From: Ligula intestinalis
Taxonomy: Eukaryota; Platyhelminthes; Cestoda; Diphyllobothriidea; Diphyllobothriidae
Length of the DNA: 64,000 nucleotides
Reading direction: 5' to 3'
Assembly: GCA_036362985.1 (NCBI GenBank)
Contig: JAYGXS010000005.1
Span: forward strand, 47,222,033-47,286,032
Numbering within the stretch: position 1 is the first letter of the stretch; the number at the start of each line of letters is the position of its first letter. This document shows positions 22,801 through 33,089 of the stretch, one piece after another. The notes beneath the pieces are model-generated. The model saw only the letters and a list, made by a program, of their open reading frames with translations, was not told the origin of the DNA and did not search any database. The position numbers were made by a program, and so were the translations under genes.

Positions 22801-25800
22801 AGTCACCATGGTGCTCCATATTTCTGATGCTCGGGGTGCACATCGTTGAACTTTCACAACAGTGCACAAAATAAAATATCGTAAATATTTAAAGACCTTA
22901 CACCGGGGTTGGTTAGCGTGGATGGCCTGCATAACACAGAATAGAGGTAAGAACGGTTATTTTGACAAAATTCGAAAAGTGTTTTTTTCTTTTTATTCAT
23001 AAGCTTTTCTTCTATCGAAAGTTTCAACTTGGACATGTGCTAGCCAAACCTATCAATGGCAAAAAAACATATTCATTTAAGTAAAGACTTGGGGATTTAA
23101 CCCTGCCGTCAAGCCATATCTGCACAATCTGTTTGTCATCATGAAAATTGCGGTTTGTATTTCTCGTCCTCCGTGGGAAATATTATTTTCGGGATTTCAG
23201 TCCACCTAGCAGTCTGGCAGACTTTTGTTGTTAGCAATCGGATTCGCTTTCGCAATAACTCCAGCCTCAGAAGACGCGGCAGGACATTAGTCAAAAAGAG
23301 CAACGTCTCCGTGACATCTCCTTCTGTCAACAATTCTCCCGGATTTCAGCTCTCTACAAATGGCTGAGTCGTTTCAATAACCTTTTAATACAGTTGAACG
23401 CTTTATTCATATTGCAGAGAGCTTTAATATCATTTATCCTCACTGCGATCTATTATGGGAAACAAAAATAAACGTATAGATCAGCTTGTAAACGTTTTGG
23501 CGCCAGAGGGACTCGAACCAAATATCTCTGATTCACTGGCATCGGTCGTTACCATTACATCACCTCGGCATACAGTTGACGCTGATTTAATTTGGTTTAA
23601 AGGCCCTTGCCGTAATTTGGAGGGCAGAAATCGCAAGGTTGATGTGACGAAATCACCCCCCGCTAAAAGGGCTAGAAGTCCTCCGAGTTCAATAGACTCA
23701 AATAACACCAAAGAAAGCTTAACATGCACGGAAATTTTCCAAAACTTTTCAGTCATGCAGAGGGACATGGTACGCCCGAAAAAGGAAATTGAGAATCTTA
23801 AGACACATCTGCATACTTTAACGCATGGCACGATGTCGGAGACGACAGAAAGCCGAGACAAGGCCAACGTAAAGAAAACCATGAAGGTTTCCATGCTCCA
23901 TAAGCAAAATCCTTCAGAAAAAGTTGTGGAAATCGACCTCTTTGAAGAGTCGAAAGTTAACGAAAATGTAGATGGCCCGGGAATCGAACCCAGCACGTCG
24001 GACCAACAGGCGAACGCCGTTACCGCTAGACTACGAGACTACGTTAAGGCACCTGAACATTTTACTTACTCAAATAACATTTATGATCAAGTTGTCGTCG
24101 ACGAGGACCACCGTGATCAAAATCCTATAGCAACATCTCTAAATGTCAGCGGGACTGATATTCTGCGCGCAATTTCAACCCATGAGGAACTTTCCGAATT
24201 TAAATCTCTGCTAATTATAGGCTCATTTTCCGGACCAAAAAAGCAGGATGTACCCAGCACAGCAACCGCTCATATAAATGAACTGTCTGGCCTCGCAAAT
24301 CTTCAACGCCATAGCACCGAGGCCCCTTCTGGAATCAGCCGGACTATCCACAAATTTCTCGGGACGCAGTTAAGGTGGATAGTACACAGTGCATTATTCT
24401 ACATGGGCTCCCTGAATCAACTAATGGTAGTCCAAACAGTAGAATAGACTAGGATACCAATGCCTTAAGGGAGAACTAAAAGGATGTTATCGGTGAGGAC
24501 GATGAATTTTCAATACTAAAGCATTTCCGAATAAATAGTAAGGACAACTCCAATTCTCAAGGGAGGAAACCCAGGCCGTTAAAACTAATTTTTAAGAGAA
24601 AGCTTCAGAGAGATCTCCTGCTCGAGCGAACGGCACAGCCGACCACAAGACGGTTTTTTTTCAACTGGAGTACACGGTAAAGAAGAGGATGAAATGTAGG
24701 GCCTTGAAGTCGGACTTAACCATCTTGAAAGAACAAGGAGAGAAGGGCCTGGAAAAACGCAATGGGGTGGTTTTCCGACGTCAAAGGCCCTTTTTGTGGA
24801 GGACACCTGTCATCCTAACAAAAGTCACACGGCCGGGCAATTAACCCAACGTGAAAACCTCCACAAAATCAAGTTTTATTATGGAAATGTGCAAAGGCTA
24901 TTTAATAACCTTGACAAACTCAAAATACTTGTGGCCGAGCTACGTCCTGATGTAATTGCACTAACTGAAACGCGGCTAACCGAAGCTATACGAGACTCTG
25001 AAATTCGAATAGATGGTTATCAGGTGCTAAGACATGACTGAAAATAAGAAGAGGTGGTGGTGTTGCCCTGTATATAAGTTGTACAGTTGACTTTATCCTC
25101 ACAGACGAATATACAAATGATAATGACCTAGAGATGCTACAATGTCACTTATTGGTACCCAAAGCTAAAAATGTGACTTTTACCGTTGTATACAGGCCTC
25201 CAAATCAACCTGCGGAAAAAAGATCAGCTGTTACTCACCCGACTTTTTGAGAAGTGTCGGAAACAAGACAGCATTATTGTAGGCGATTTCAATGCCCTAT
25301 CGATTAACTGGGATCTGATGAACAGTAAGGGCCCTAGACAAGGATTCGATCAAATGCTATTAGACATGACACTTGACGAATTCCTGTTTCAGCATGTACG
25401 AACCATGACTCGAATGCCTGAAGGTCAGAGATGTAGTTGTCTGGATCTACGTTTTACCAAAAGCGTGGAAAGTGTTGATGAAATAAATGTTGGTCCACAT
25501 GTAGGTTCCTCTGATCATATGACATTGATGTGGGAATCAATGCTGGTAGCTGTCCCCGAAAGAAGCTCCAAGCCACTTAGAAATGTCTGGCGGAAAAACT
25601 TTTAGGCAATGAAGTTGACGATTGGGCCTACAAGATGGACGGAATTATTCCGAGGTAGTATTAATTAATATTGGAATATTTTTGAATCAAGAATGAAAAA
25701 CTTGATGGAATTGTACTGTCCTCTCAAGAAATGTTCGACGGGCAACAGACAAAGATGGCTGACAAAAGCGGTAAAAAAGGAGATCCGTAAGAAATACAAG

Positions 25801-28800
25801 CTGTGGAAGATATTTTAACAGCCGAAGGATCAAACAAGCTCCAGGAGTATAGACAACAACGCAATTTTTGCAAGAAAAGCATCAGAGCAACACGAGCCTC
25901 GTATGAACTACAACTCCTGGAAGAGGCGCCGCAAAAACCCAAAGCCTTCTACTCCTTCATCAGAAGTTCTACAAATAACCGTGACCATCTCGCAACTTTA
26001 AAAGACAAAAAAACGAAACTGTGAGTAGTGGCCCTCAAAAAGCCAAACTTTTTTCAGAATTCTTCCAAAATGTCTATAACACGGAGCCACCTCTCCAGCC
26101 ATGCCCTTTGTCACAAGCCGTCAACAACTCGATTATAAACACTGTATTATTTACACCGCAGACAGTTTTGGCAGAGTTAAAGAAGTTGGATCCGGCCAAG
26201 TCACCTGGACCGGATGAGACTCCAGGGGTACTTCTAAGCGAACTATCTGAGGAATTAGCGGAACCACTCAGTATAATTTTTCAAAAATCGCTCAAAGCTG
26301 GTAAACTAGCTGAAACATGGAAGTTGGCAAATGTCGTACCCATCCATGAGGGAGGATCACGACTCTATCCCACCAACTACCGACCGGTTAGTTCGACGTG
26401 CATCTGCTTTTAGCTGATGGAAAGGATGATCAAAAATCGATTGTATCGCTCGATTCATTTGGCTGCCAAATCAGCTCAGTCCAGCATGATTTCTATGAGA
26501 AGAGGTCTTGTCTTAAAAATCTTATCACAACGCTAAAACACTGGACAAAATCCATGGATGAAGGACACCCAGTAGATGTTATTTATTTTGACTTCACCAA
26601 GGCGTTTGATCGAGTTCCATATCAGCGACTCATTCAAAAAATGACCGACTTTGGGACAAAACGGAATCTCCTGAACTGGATTAAAGACTTCCTTGGAGAC
26701 CGTTGTCACAAAGATACTGCAGGTGGCTACTGTTCAGAGTGGGCACCTGTCAAAAGTGGAGTTCCACAAGGGTCAGTTCTTGGGCCGCTCCTTTTCATAA
26801 TCTACGTAAATGACATCGTGCGAGAAATTAAATCTGACATAGTACTCTTTGTTGATGATCTCAAACTCTGGAGGGAGATAAAAGACGAAAGGGACTTCCA
26901 AATATTACAAGAGGATGCAGACCGACTGTACTGTTGGAGCGACAGTTGGTGTATGAACTTCAACCCAAAAAATGTGTAGTTATGCGCATACTATCAGCAA
27001 GACGACGCAGAACTGCACTCTCGCGACATTATATCTTGAGAAGCCAACCACTCGAAACCGTAAGTGTGCAAAGAGACCTAGGTGTTCTTACTAAAGACGA
27101 TCTAAGTGTCACCGCACAGAGTTCCAAAACCGCAGCCACAGCAATGACGGACCTGAATAGCGATGTCTTCGGAAAGTATAGGTGACGTTCGTGCGGCCGC
27201 ATCTGGAATATGCGATACAGGCTTGGCGGCCCTGGCTTCAGAAAGACATGCGGATACTCGAAGCTGTTCAAAGACGTTCTACCAAGGTGGTCCCTGAACT
27301 TAAGCAGTCCACCTATGAACAGCGGCTGACTGCTTTAAACCTCTTTCCCATCCATTATAGACAAGACAGGGGGGATCTTATAGCAACATTTCAGTTACTA
27401 AGGGGAACTGGTCTGGATGTCAAATGGGAGGACCTATTTGAAATGGCCTCAAGAAGGAACCTCCGAAGACATGATTGCCAGTTGAAGAAGGAACTCAGTC
27501 GAACAAACCAACGTTCATCCTTCTTCTATCAAAGGGTCATTCGACAGTGGGACTCCTTGCCCGAGTCTATTGTGCATGCACCCACGGTTGACGTCTTCAA
27601 GAGACGTTTGGATAACCATACGTTAACACCTTACACCTATTTGAAATAACATTACAAGCAAACACACTACTAGTTTGATTTCAATAGCGTATTTATTTAC
27701 ACTAGAAGATCACAGAGACTGGATATTCAGTGAACATTTGTAAGCTGCCATTCTGCAAACGCCTCATCTATTCAACAATTCAGTTTTCCAAATTATTTCT
27801 GTGCACTTTTTCACAGCAAAAGCAATCTGTAAAAATGTTTTCATATTTCACAAAAAAATGATGCATTCCTGTACCATTTCAATGGAGTTTTTAAGGGCTT
27901 CGGTCATTAACTCCAAATATAATTACTGATACTGACTAAAGTTCGATTATAAGCCTCTAGGAAAGTGTAAACGCAACCACTGCCTCCGGTAGGTGCGATG
28001 TTCTTTTGACAATGCTGATACTCATTGAGATCTTCGAACGCTTCAGCTGGCGTAACCAGGTATTATAAATAGGAAAAACATGAAGGATGTGATATATGAT
28101 TTTAAATTATGACTGAGCGCTAAAAGGATGCAAATAACGGTGACTTTTCTGTAAAACCAATTATACTTATTCAAATGCCAAATTGGGACAAATGATTTCA
28201 TCCTCCGACGAATTTGGCTATCAGAGCTTTTCCTTCTAAGGATATTTACTCTGCAGTTTAAGTTACATAGAGCTTCACATGTCAGTGAACAACGAACATA
28301 TTTTAATTAACTTTGTGTAGGAATAAAAGCGGAGCCTATTTTATCCGTGAAAGAACATTGCCACTTGTCGGTAAAGACACAGTGGCAACCTATTTTCTTT
28401 GAAGTTTAATATTTAGTAATTTACTCGTGTGCTTAGAAGTATTATGGTTTTACATTTGGAACTCATTGGGGACATAGCATAAAATAACTAACCAAAATTT
28501 TAAAAGGACACGAACACCGCATGGTTTCTAGTAGCAACGCGTTGTAAACTAGGGCTTCGCCTACGCTCATTAAATTAAACCAATAAAATTGTAATGCGGC
28601 AAAAGGCATGCTTCCTGCAGGCATTTGTGTTACCCAGGCGGCTGGCGAAAAGATATGGTCGTTGTTTCTTTTTTCGCGCGTTAAAGAACGACCTGCACGT
28701 AACGTTGCGTGAAAAAATGCGTTTTTATGAATGCGTAGGATGTTAATTATATAGTTGCGTTCGTACAAAAAACAGTGTTTGCGCCTTAAACTTTTCCATG

Positions 28801-31800
28801 CGGACGAAAATATAGAGGCAACTATAAAAAAGGCCCCTGTAAAAAGATTTTTTGGTGATTAAAATATTTACTTTAATTTTACCACGCAATAAGTAGGTTC
28901 TGTTGCTAAGCGCCCTCAAGAGAGTCTAGCGCAGTCAACGTTCTAATATTGGATAGGGCGGCTTTCAAATCTTCCTTGCCTAAATTGGAAATTATGGATA
29001 TAAAGATGGAACATCAATTTGATAAATATCCTTTGGACTGGCATGCATTTGTTTACGCCTCAACGTAGATGCAAATAAATATTCTCCTTATGACCTAGTA
29101 ACAAGATTTTACAGAGCCAACTAATAAGGCGAGAGATGCATTATTATCTAAAACTCGTGAGGCTACTGGCGTTCTGGCTTTTCAGCAGTCTTTAAATTAC
29201 TTAATCTTTCATTTTACAGCAGTTGGGAGCTAACTTCAACAATTGAATATTTTAAGACAGTTAAAAATACATTTTCTTAGAAGCTCTGCGTTCAAAAAGC
29301 TTGCGCAATTTCAACAAAACAGAACAAAGCGAACAGAAACTAAATTAAATGCATATAATGGAGGGTTATAGACTTGATCTGGTAAACGTGCACGATGGAG
29401 CATTCAATGCTTTAAGTGAACTGGCAAACTCATTTCACTGTGTTTAACCTACTCATATAATGTACTATCATAGTGGGAATGTAAGTTCATCTGTCATGAT
29501 CAAAAATGAGCACTTGATTAGTTAATGTTTCGGCAATGGAAGAAGGGTTTTACTGGTCGGGGATAGGAAAGGCGTCCGAATGTTGTTACTGTAAGTGATG
29601 CTGTTTTCCAGGAAACAACAGCAACAGCTGTTTGCTGTAAAGCTGAACTCCGGTGTCCAACAATGGGGACATTGTAAATGCCAGGACAGGGGATCATACC
29701 AGAAAGCGGTGTGCGAAAACTTGCCGTCGTTTGGGCGACCAGTTCGCGTACGCGGTACGCAGTCATTAAATATGTCAGCAGCTGTGCTGACACACTACAT
29801 CAGTTAACTGACGGTCTCGGATAGTGGCTAGGCCCGGGAATGGGAATAGAGGACCAGGTCGACGTCCCAGCAAAGTTTCCTTGCCATAAACGATCAAACG
29901 CGTTTGACGGTGCACTAAAGCCGTGGTTTGAAACGCAGCCAACTGAGAGGATAATTTGGACTCCAGAATCAGCCTCGTGTGTGTTCGTGTGAGCGGCCGG
30001 CTGGCGGACTGAGGTTCAGCCTGCAAGGGCTCTTCTTAATGTGAGTTTTGTGGCACTTCCAATCCTTGGGATTCTAGGCCAGTGTGGCGGTATGCCTGTA
30101 GAAATCCATCGTCTACAGCAACTGCGCTGACTCACGCTGCCTTACGTGCGCTGAGCTTCGCTCGATGCGCGCTATTGTCCTTTTGCACGCTTGATGTCAA
30201 CTCACCGCGATTACGCTTGTAGGTAGTCGATTATCCTGCCTCATTTGATCGGCACCAGCCGATTAATTACTCATCGCACAGCCTACAATTTTGCACCTGC
30301 ACATAGGTGGTGCCACTTTAAAGCCTTTTCAGTGGTTAAGTTGTTAAAATTCAATTTGTCTTCCCAGACTTGTTATTTGGGGATTCTTCTGGTATTGAGA
30401 CAGCGATCAGCTTTCAGTGGCGATTCTCGCCGCACCAAGCACTCGCGCTCTCTTCCGTCTCCGGTCTTCTTGACTTGGTTACGACAGCGGGCCCAAGTTG
30501 GGGAGTGGTAGAGAGGAAGAACGAGAGAGAGAGCAGATGATGCATTTTATGTCTTCTCTCAATCAAATTTAATTCACGGACAGGTGACCATGTCTGCCTC
30601 ACCTTGCTCTGTGGTGCATGTACATTTTTACACTACCGGCAGCACATATACCAGCTAAAAGCCCAGACACGTGTTTCACCGATATGCTGTCATTGCATGC
30701 AACGGCTGCTAAGAAAAAGTTTCATCAGTGGGTCTCAGAGATTGTATGGTATATTGTCCGGTTTTTAATTTTTAGGGCGGAGATTTGTTTGGTGGCGCAA
30801 AACGTCATTTTTATATTTATATACCTACTTAATGCATTACAGTAGACATATTTTATTTGCTCAGAGGTTTTCGAGTTGGCTACGAGGGAGAAAGCTCATC
30901 AGCAAATCGTCGAGCATGTATGGTAGATTTCCCGGTTTTTTATTTTTAGCTTTTTAACTTCCTCGGAAAGAACTGCTGCCTTGGAGTAGATAACCAGATT
31001 AAAGGGTCTACAGACACAAATATAAATTTAGTGACGAATTTTAACCAATCACCAGGATCATAAAAGTGATTGTATTCCTGCCTTTACTAAACCTGCAATC
31101 CAGTACGTTAACTAACGACAATTTTAAACAGGGTAAACAGCAATTCCGCCTTCTTTATTTTACAGGAGAAATTCAATACAAGTTTGAGGAGTTTCTTTCA
31201 GTCTATCAAGGGATTCTGCGGGACAAGCCAACAGTGACAAAAGCAATGTTTACAGAATTATTCAAGACCTTTGATCGCGAGTCTCAGGGCCTGATCAACG
31301 CGGCACAGCTGCGAGCAATCCTCGTGACTCATGGTATGCATATGTCTTCTGCAATCACTTTTATTATTGTTCAACTTCTATTCTACGATGAAGGTTTGCA
31401 TACAGGTAACATGCTGGACCCGTGTTTTAAAGTTTTATTTGGATGGAAATGTCTTCGGTAAGAGTACCTACTGGGGTCGCAGAAGGGTCTTTATGTATTA
31501 TAACCACCTACCTACATATTTTAAGTATGTTAAATGACCCACAATCTTCCAGATTTCTGCACACCGGACTTCGACCAAGTAGGGATTGGATGATGGCATT
31601 GTACTACAGAGCGTCCTCGGAAAGCCACCGCATACAATAACCGCTTAAGTCAGTATACTAAGAAAAAAAGCCTTTCAAATTAACCACAGGAATAATCGCC
31701 TACTTATACATTTTAGATAGGTTGAATTTCTACCATCTTCAACCTTCTTCACTCGTTCACCTGTATTCTACTTGGGGGGTAGTGAGACTACAAGAAAATG

Positions 31801-33089
31801 TACCTCAGTGACCTCGCTCCAGGTCGAGGCACACTCCGCCGACATACACGCGTTCGCTGTTGGTCCGATGGAGCTTAGCGATGACATTAAATCGCACTTA
31901 AATGTCCCCGCCCGAGGTTTGAGTATGCGCTCTACCTTACCATCCTAAATTTTTAATTTTACAGGATTGTTGCGAATTCATTTGTTTCCTGATTTGTACT
32001 CCTTTCTCTTCCTGAAATCTAAATTTTCCAAAAGTGGTGAGACACGAGTTGCAAGGCTTCACCTAAAAACAATGCTTCCATTTCTTTGATTTCGCTAAGT
32101 CCTGCTCCTAGCCGGATCTGAATGTGCTGAGCGTTTGAACAATTCTCTGGCTAACTTCATGTTTTAGGTGAGCGTTTGTCTGATAAAGAAGTAGACGAAA
32201 TATTCGCGGCAACTGGAGCTCTGCAAGAAATTGACGGAAACATTAAATATGAAGGTAGGCTTTGGACTTTGATTATTCCACCTTAATGCAAATTGCCGGT
32301 ATTTCAGCTGAATCGGTACGACAGTGAAAAGGAACTTCTCGGTCGTACATGCAGCGTTGCACAAGTTTATAGGAGGCAGAAATATTACCCGGTCCTTAAT
32401 CTGACCGCGAACTTCACTCTTACCCAAACTTGAACCATTTCTCTAACATAACCTCAATCTTACTGCTACTCTTACTTTGAGCCAAATCCTAATACTACCC
32501 CCCTGGTAATGAACGTAAGATGCCCAATTGGTACGTGGTTCCTCTTCCTATGTATTACTTCTAAATCAACATATATAAAATAAATACAGACAATATACAT
32601 GAATATTACCGCCAAAAGCAAGGGAGTCTAGAATGGCCACTCCTGAATAAGTAATCGTCATCAGCCAATCATAACAAAAACTCCACGTGGTGCATCACTG
32701 AAGACTCAAACGCGTGGCCTGGTATCAGAAGTAAGAATCAACTAAAATGGATCAGTTAAACATATTTTGCATAGTATTTTTTCGTTGATTCTTTACACTG
32801 ACTTTCCTTAACAGCACAAACTTTCAAAAGGGAACTTGCTATTCAAAAGTTTTGGAAAATTTAATACGGGTATTTTGTCTGCAGGCCTTGCTCCAATTCA
32901 ACTGATTGACAAATAACAGTACAATTTCAAGAAAAGGAATTTGAATTTTGAAAAATGTAATCTAAGACACAAATTGGCCAATCATTACAAAATACTTCTA
33001 TTGTTGCCTGACCTTTATCTAAAGTTTGATACATCTTTTCCACCCTATTAGATTTCATCCAAAGCGTTCTTGACGGCCCACTGTGTTAG
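16850..33089 (+). CDS. essential (alkali) myosin light chain, six coding exons
   Basis: I joined six exons: 16850-16852, 16894-16921, 18013-18159, 31166-31333, 32168-32254 and 33052-33089. All introns are GT-AG, and every junction after the first two keeps phase 1. The product is 156 residues, normal for this family. It starts MAGLSKSEVDD and runs through FDLFDFWDGRDG (first EF-hand loop, as in molluscan and flatworm light chains), YKFEEFL, FKTFDRESQG (second EF-hand), THGERLSDKEVDEI and KYEDFIQSVLDGP at the end. Essential light chains wrap the myosin lever arm next to the motor domain and tune contraction, so a muscle role is expected. The central NGACKNPG departs from the usual GGTKKMGE-like linker. 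The start ATG ends exon 1; reading on into intron 1 meets a stop after seven codons, so that intron must be removed. Intron 3 (13 kb) holds a LINE. Family assignment is firm; exon 1 is inferred from fit. Confidence 0.9.
16894..16921 (+). CDS. myosin light chain exon 2 (28 bases)
   Basis: A pyrimidine-rich acceptor (CTTTCTTCTCAG) precedes it and GTAAGT follows it. It encodes AGLSKSEVD plus the first base of the next Asp codon, which the AT at the start of exon 3 completes. The N-terminus of known essential light chains (LSQDEIDDL type) matches. Confidence 0.8.
17165..17450. repeat. inverted-repeat element in myosin light chain intron 2
   Basis: The left arm (about 17168-17245: GCCAATCT, ATCAG, GGTCTTCATGGG, GGCTATGAAACAGCAATCAAAA) is matched in reverse complement by the right arm (about 17395-17448: TTTTTGATTGCC, CCCATGAAGACC, CTGAT, GATTGGCGCAC). 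The spacer has CAGTTATAG words also found in the inverted repeat at 43.6-44.0 kb. Probably a short non-autonomous element. Confidence 0.6.
17774..17875 (+). repeat. degenerate telomere-like repeat
   Basis: Repeated words CCCTA.CCTTAACC, CCCTAACCATTAACC and GCCCTAACCCGAGCC resemble a decayed (CCCTAA)n array inside intron 2 of the light chain gene, just upstream of exon 3. Confidence 0.55.
18013..18159 (+). CDS. myosin light chain exon 3
   Basis: Acceptor TGCATAG, donor GTACGT. It encodes IREVFDLFDFWDGRDG and on to LLRCTGINPTNA and KNGACKNP. The WDGRDG loop is the hallmark of essential light chains from lophotrochozoan muscle. The exon ends in phase 1. Confidence 0.93.
19123..19640 (+). other. 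GC-richer patch with two overlapping frames, unidentified
   Basis: Two long frames overlap: 19123-19461 and 19328-19636. The base composition is clearly higher in GC than the surrounding intron, and a shift between the frames could join them into about 170 residues. I recognise no domain. A decayed coding fragment of a mobile element is one possibility. Confidence 0.25.
23455..24447 (+). CDS. LINE ORF1-like protein, 330 codons
   Basis: A long frame upstream of the endonuclease. It has a Lys/Arg/Ser-rich stretch (SPPAKRARSPPS, about residues 68-79), then a segment that could form a helix or coiled coil (MQRDMVRPKKEIENLKTHL, about 100-118). No zinc knuckle is evident. Two parts of the protein, EGLEPNISDSLA (about 18-29) and PGIEPSTSDQQA (about 179-190), are read from the reverse strand of tRNA-like sequence. 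The role of ORF1 proteins in other LINEs is RNA binding; here that is only inferred from position. Confidence 0.6.
   Translation: MGNKNKRIDQLVNVLAPEGLEPNISDSLASVVTITSPRHTVDADLIWFKGPCRNLEGRNRKVDVTKSPPAKRARSPPSSIDSNNTKESLTCTEIFQNFSVMQRDMVRPKKEIENLKTHLHTLTHGTMSETTESRDKANVKKTMKVSMLHKQNPSEKVVEIDLFEESKVNENVDGPGIEPSTSDQQANAVTARLRDYVKAPEHFTYSNNIYDQVVVDEDHRDQNPIATSLNVSGTDILRAISTHEELSEFKSLLIIGSFSGPKKQDVPSTATAHINELSGLANLQRHSTEAPSGISRTIHKFLGTQLRWIVHSALFYMGSLNQLMVVQTVE
23500..23575 (-). other. tRNA-like segment 1, antisense in ORF1
   Basis: On the minus strand an A-box-like TGATGTAATGG (23552-23562) and a B box GGTTCGAGTCC (23509-23519) are 32 bases apart, as in tRNA genes. The T-arm is intact, but the acceptor stem does not pair cleanly. 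It is a tRNA-derived relic, not a working tRNA. Confidence 0.6.
23970..24045 (-). other. tRNA-like segment 2, antisense in ORF1
   Basis: On the minus strand a perfect A box, TAGTCTAGCGG (24023-24033), and a perfect B box, GGTTCGATTCC (23980-23990), are 32 bases apart. The T-arm GGGTTCGATTCCC is intact, but the 5' end does not pair with GGCCATC at the 3' end. The RNA polymerase III promoter elements look usable. Confidence 0.65.
24796..25605 (+). pseudogene. LINE apurinic-type endonuclease, broken
   Basis: The first frame has NVQRLFNNLDKLKILV and PDVIALTETRL (the N-terminal metal-binding Glu). A shift near 25041 hides GGGVALY. The second frame has IIVGDFNALSINWD (GDFN motif) and ends with the SSDHMTL (SDH) motif. 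These are the landmarks of the endonuclease that nicks target DNA in LINE integration. At least one frameshift and a stop separate the pieces. Confidence 0.85.
26021..27649 (+). pseudogene. LINE reverse transcriptase, broken
   Basis: Pieces in order: LDPAKSPGPDETPG and YRPVS (26021-26413); DVIYFDFTKAFDRVP (motif A), SGVPQGSVLGPLLFIIYVND (motif B) and LFVDDLKLW (motif C) in 26398-26979; then a C-terminal part with LEYAIQAWRPWL to RRLDNHTL (27182-27649). Both catalytic Asp of motif C remain. The motif after YRPVS is cut by a frameshift, and stops follow at 26979 and around 27182. Confidence 0.9.
30245..30430. repeat. dispersed repeat A, copy 2
   Basis: It matches 1-180 in the same order and orientation (CAGCCGATTAATTA, CGCACAGCCTA, TTTTGCACCTGCACA, CTTGTTATTTGG, GAGACAGCGATCAGCT), with scattered substitutions and a small insertion. 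Confidence 0.6.
31166..31333 (+). CDS. myosin light chain exon 4
   Basis: Acceptor TTTATTTTACAG, donor GTATGC. It encodes EIQYKFEEFLSVYQGI, FTELFKTFDRESQGLIN and LRAILVTHG. Its first two bases complete the Gly codon split by intron 3, and it again ends in phase 1. Confidence 0.93.
32168..32254 (+). CDS. myosin light chain exon 5
   Basis: Acceptor ATGTTTTAG, donor GTAGGC. It encodes ERLSDKEVDEIFAATGALQ and DGNIKYE, the third EF-hand region of the family, and ends in phase 1. Confidence 0.92.
33052..33089 (+). CDS. myosin light chain exon 6 with stop codon
   Basis: Acceptor CCCTATTAG. The first two bases complete Asp, then FIQSVLDGPLC and TAG at 33087-33089. Family members end DFVKKVMAGP or similar, so this is the true C-terminus. 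A possible polyadenylation signal AATAAA lies at 33395-33400. Confidence 0.88.

Larger units (their letters stand above)
23455..27650 (+). mobile_element. broken CR1/Jockey-like LINE in intron 3
   Basis: Three parts in the order of an apurinic-endonuclease LINE: an ORF1-like frame (23455-24447), endonuclease pieces (24796-25605) and a reverse transcriptase (about 26021-27649). Stop codons and frame changes occur at about 24447, 25041, 25605, 26024, 26413 and 26979, so this copy is dead. Domain order and the FxDD-type reverse transcriptase motif fit CR1-like members of the Jockey group, which are common in flatworms. The right end near 27650 follows the final stop; no clear tail or target duplication was seen. 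Confidence 0.88.
18160..31165 (+). other. 13-kb intron 3 of the myosin light chain gene
   Basis: Bounded by donor GTACGT and acceptor TTATTTTACAG. It contains a GC-richer patch at 19.1-19.6 kb, a broken LINE at 23.5-27.6 kb on the same strand as the gene, a repeat A copy at 30.25 kb and other unassigned repeat-like pieces (for example 21.9-22.9 kb and 29.5-30.0 kb). I see no further light-chain exon in it, and the joined flanking exons leave no gap in the protein. Confidence 0.8.

Noticed and set aside
23970..24045. A functional tRNA gene on the minus strand.
   Set aside because: A and B boxes are perfect, but the acceptor stem does not pair, so it cannot be a mature tRNA.
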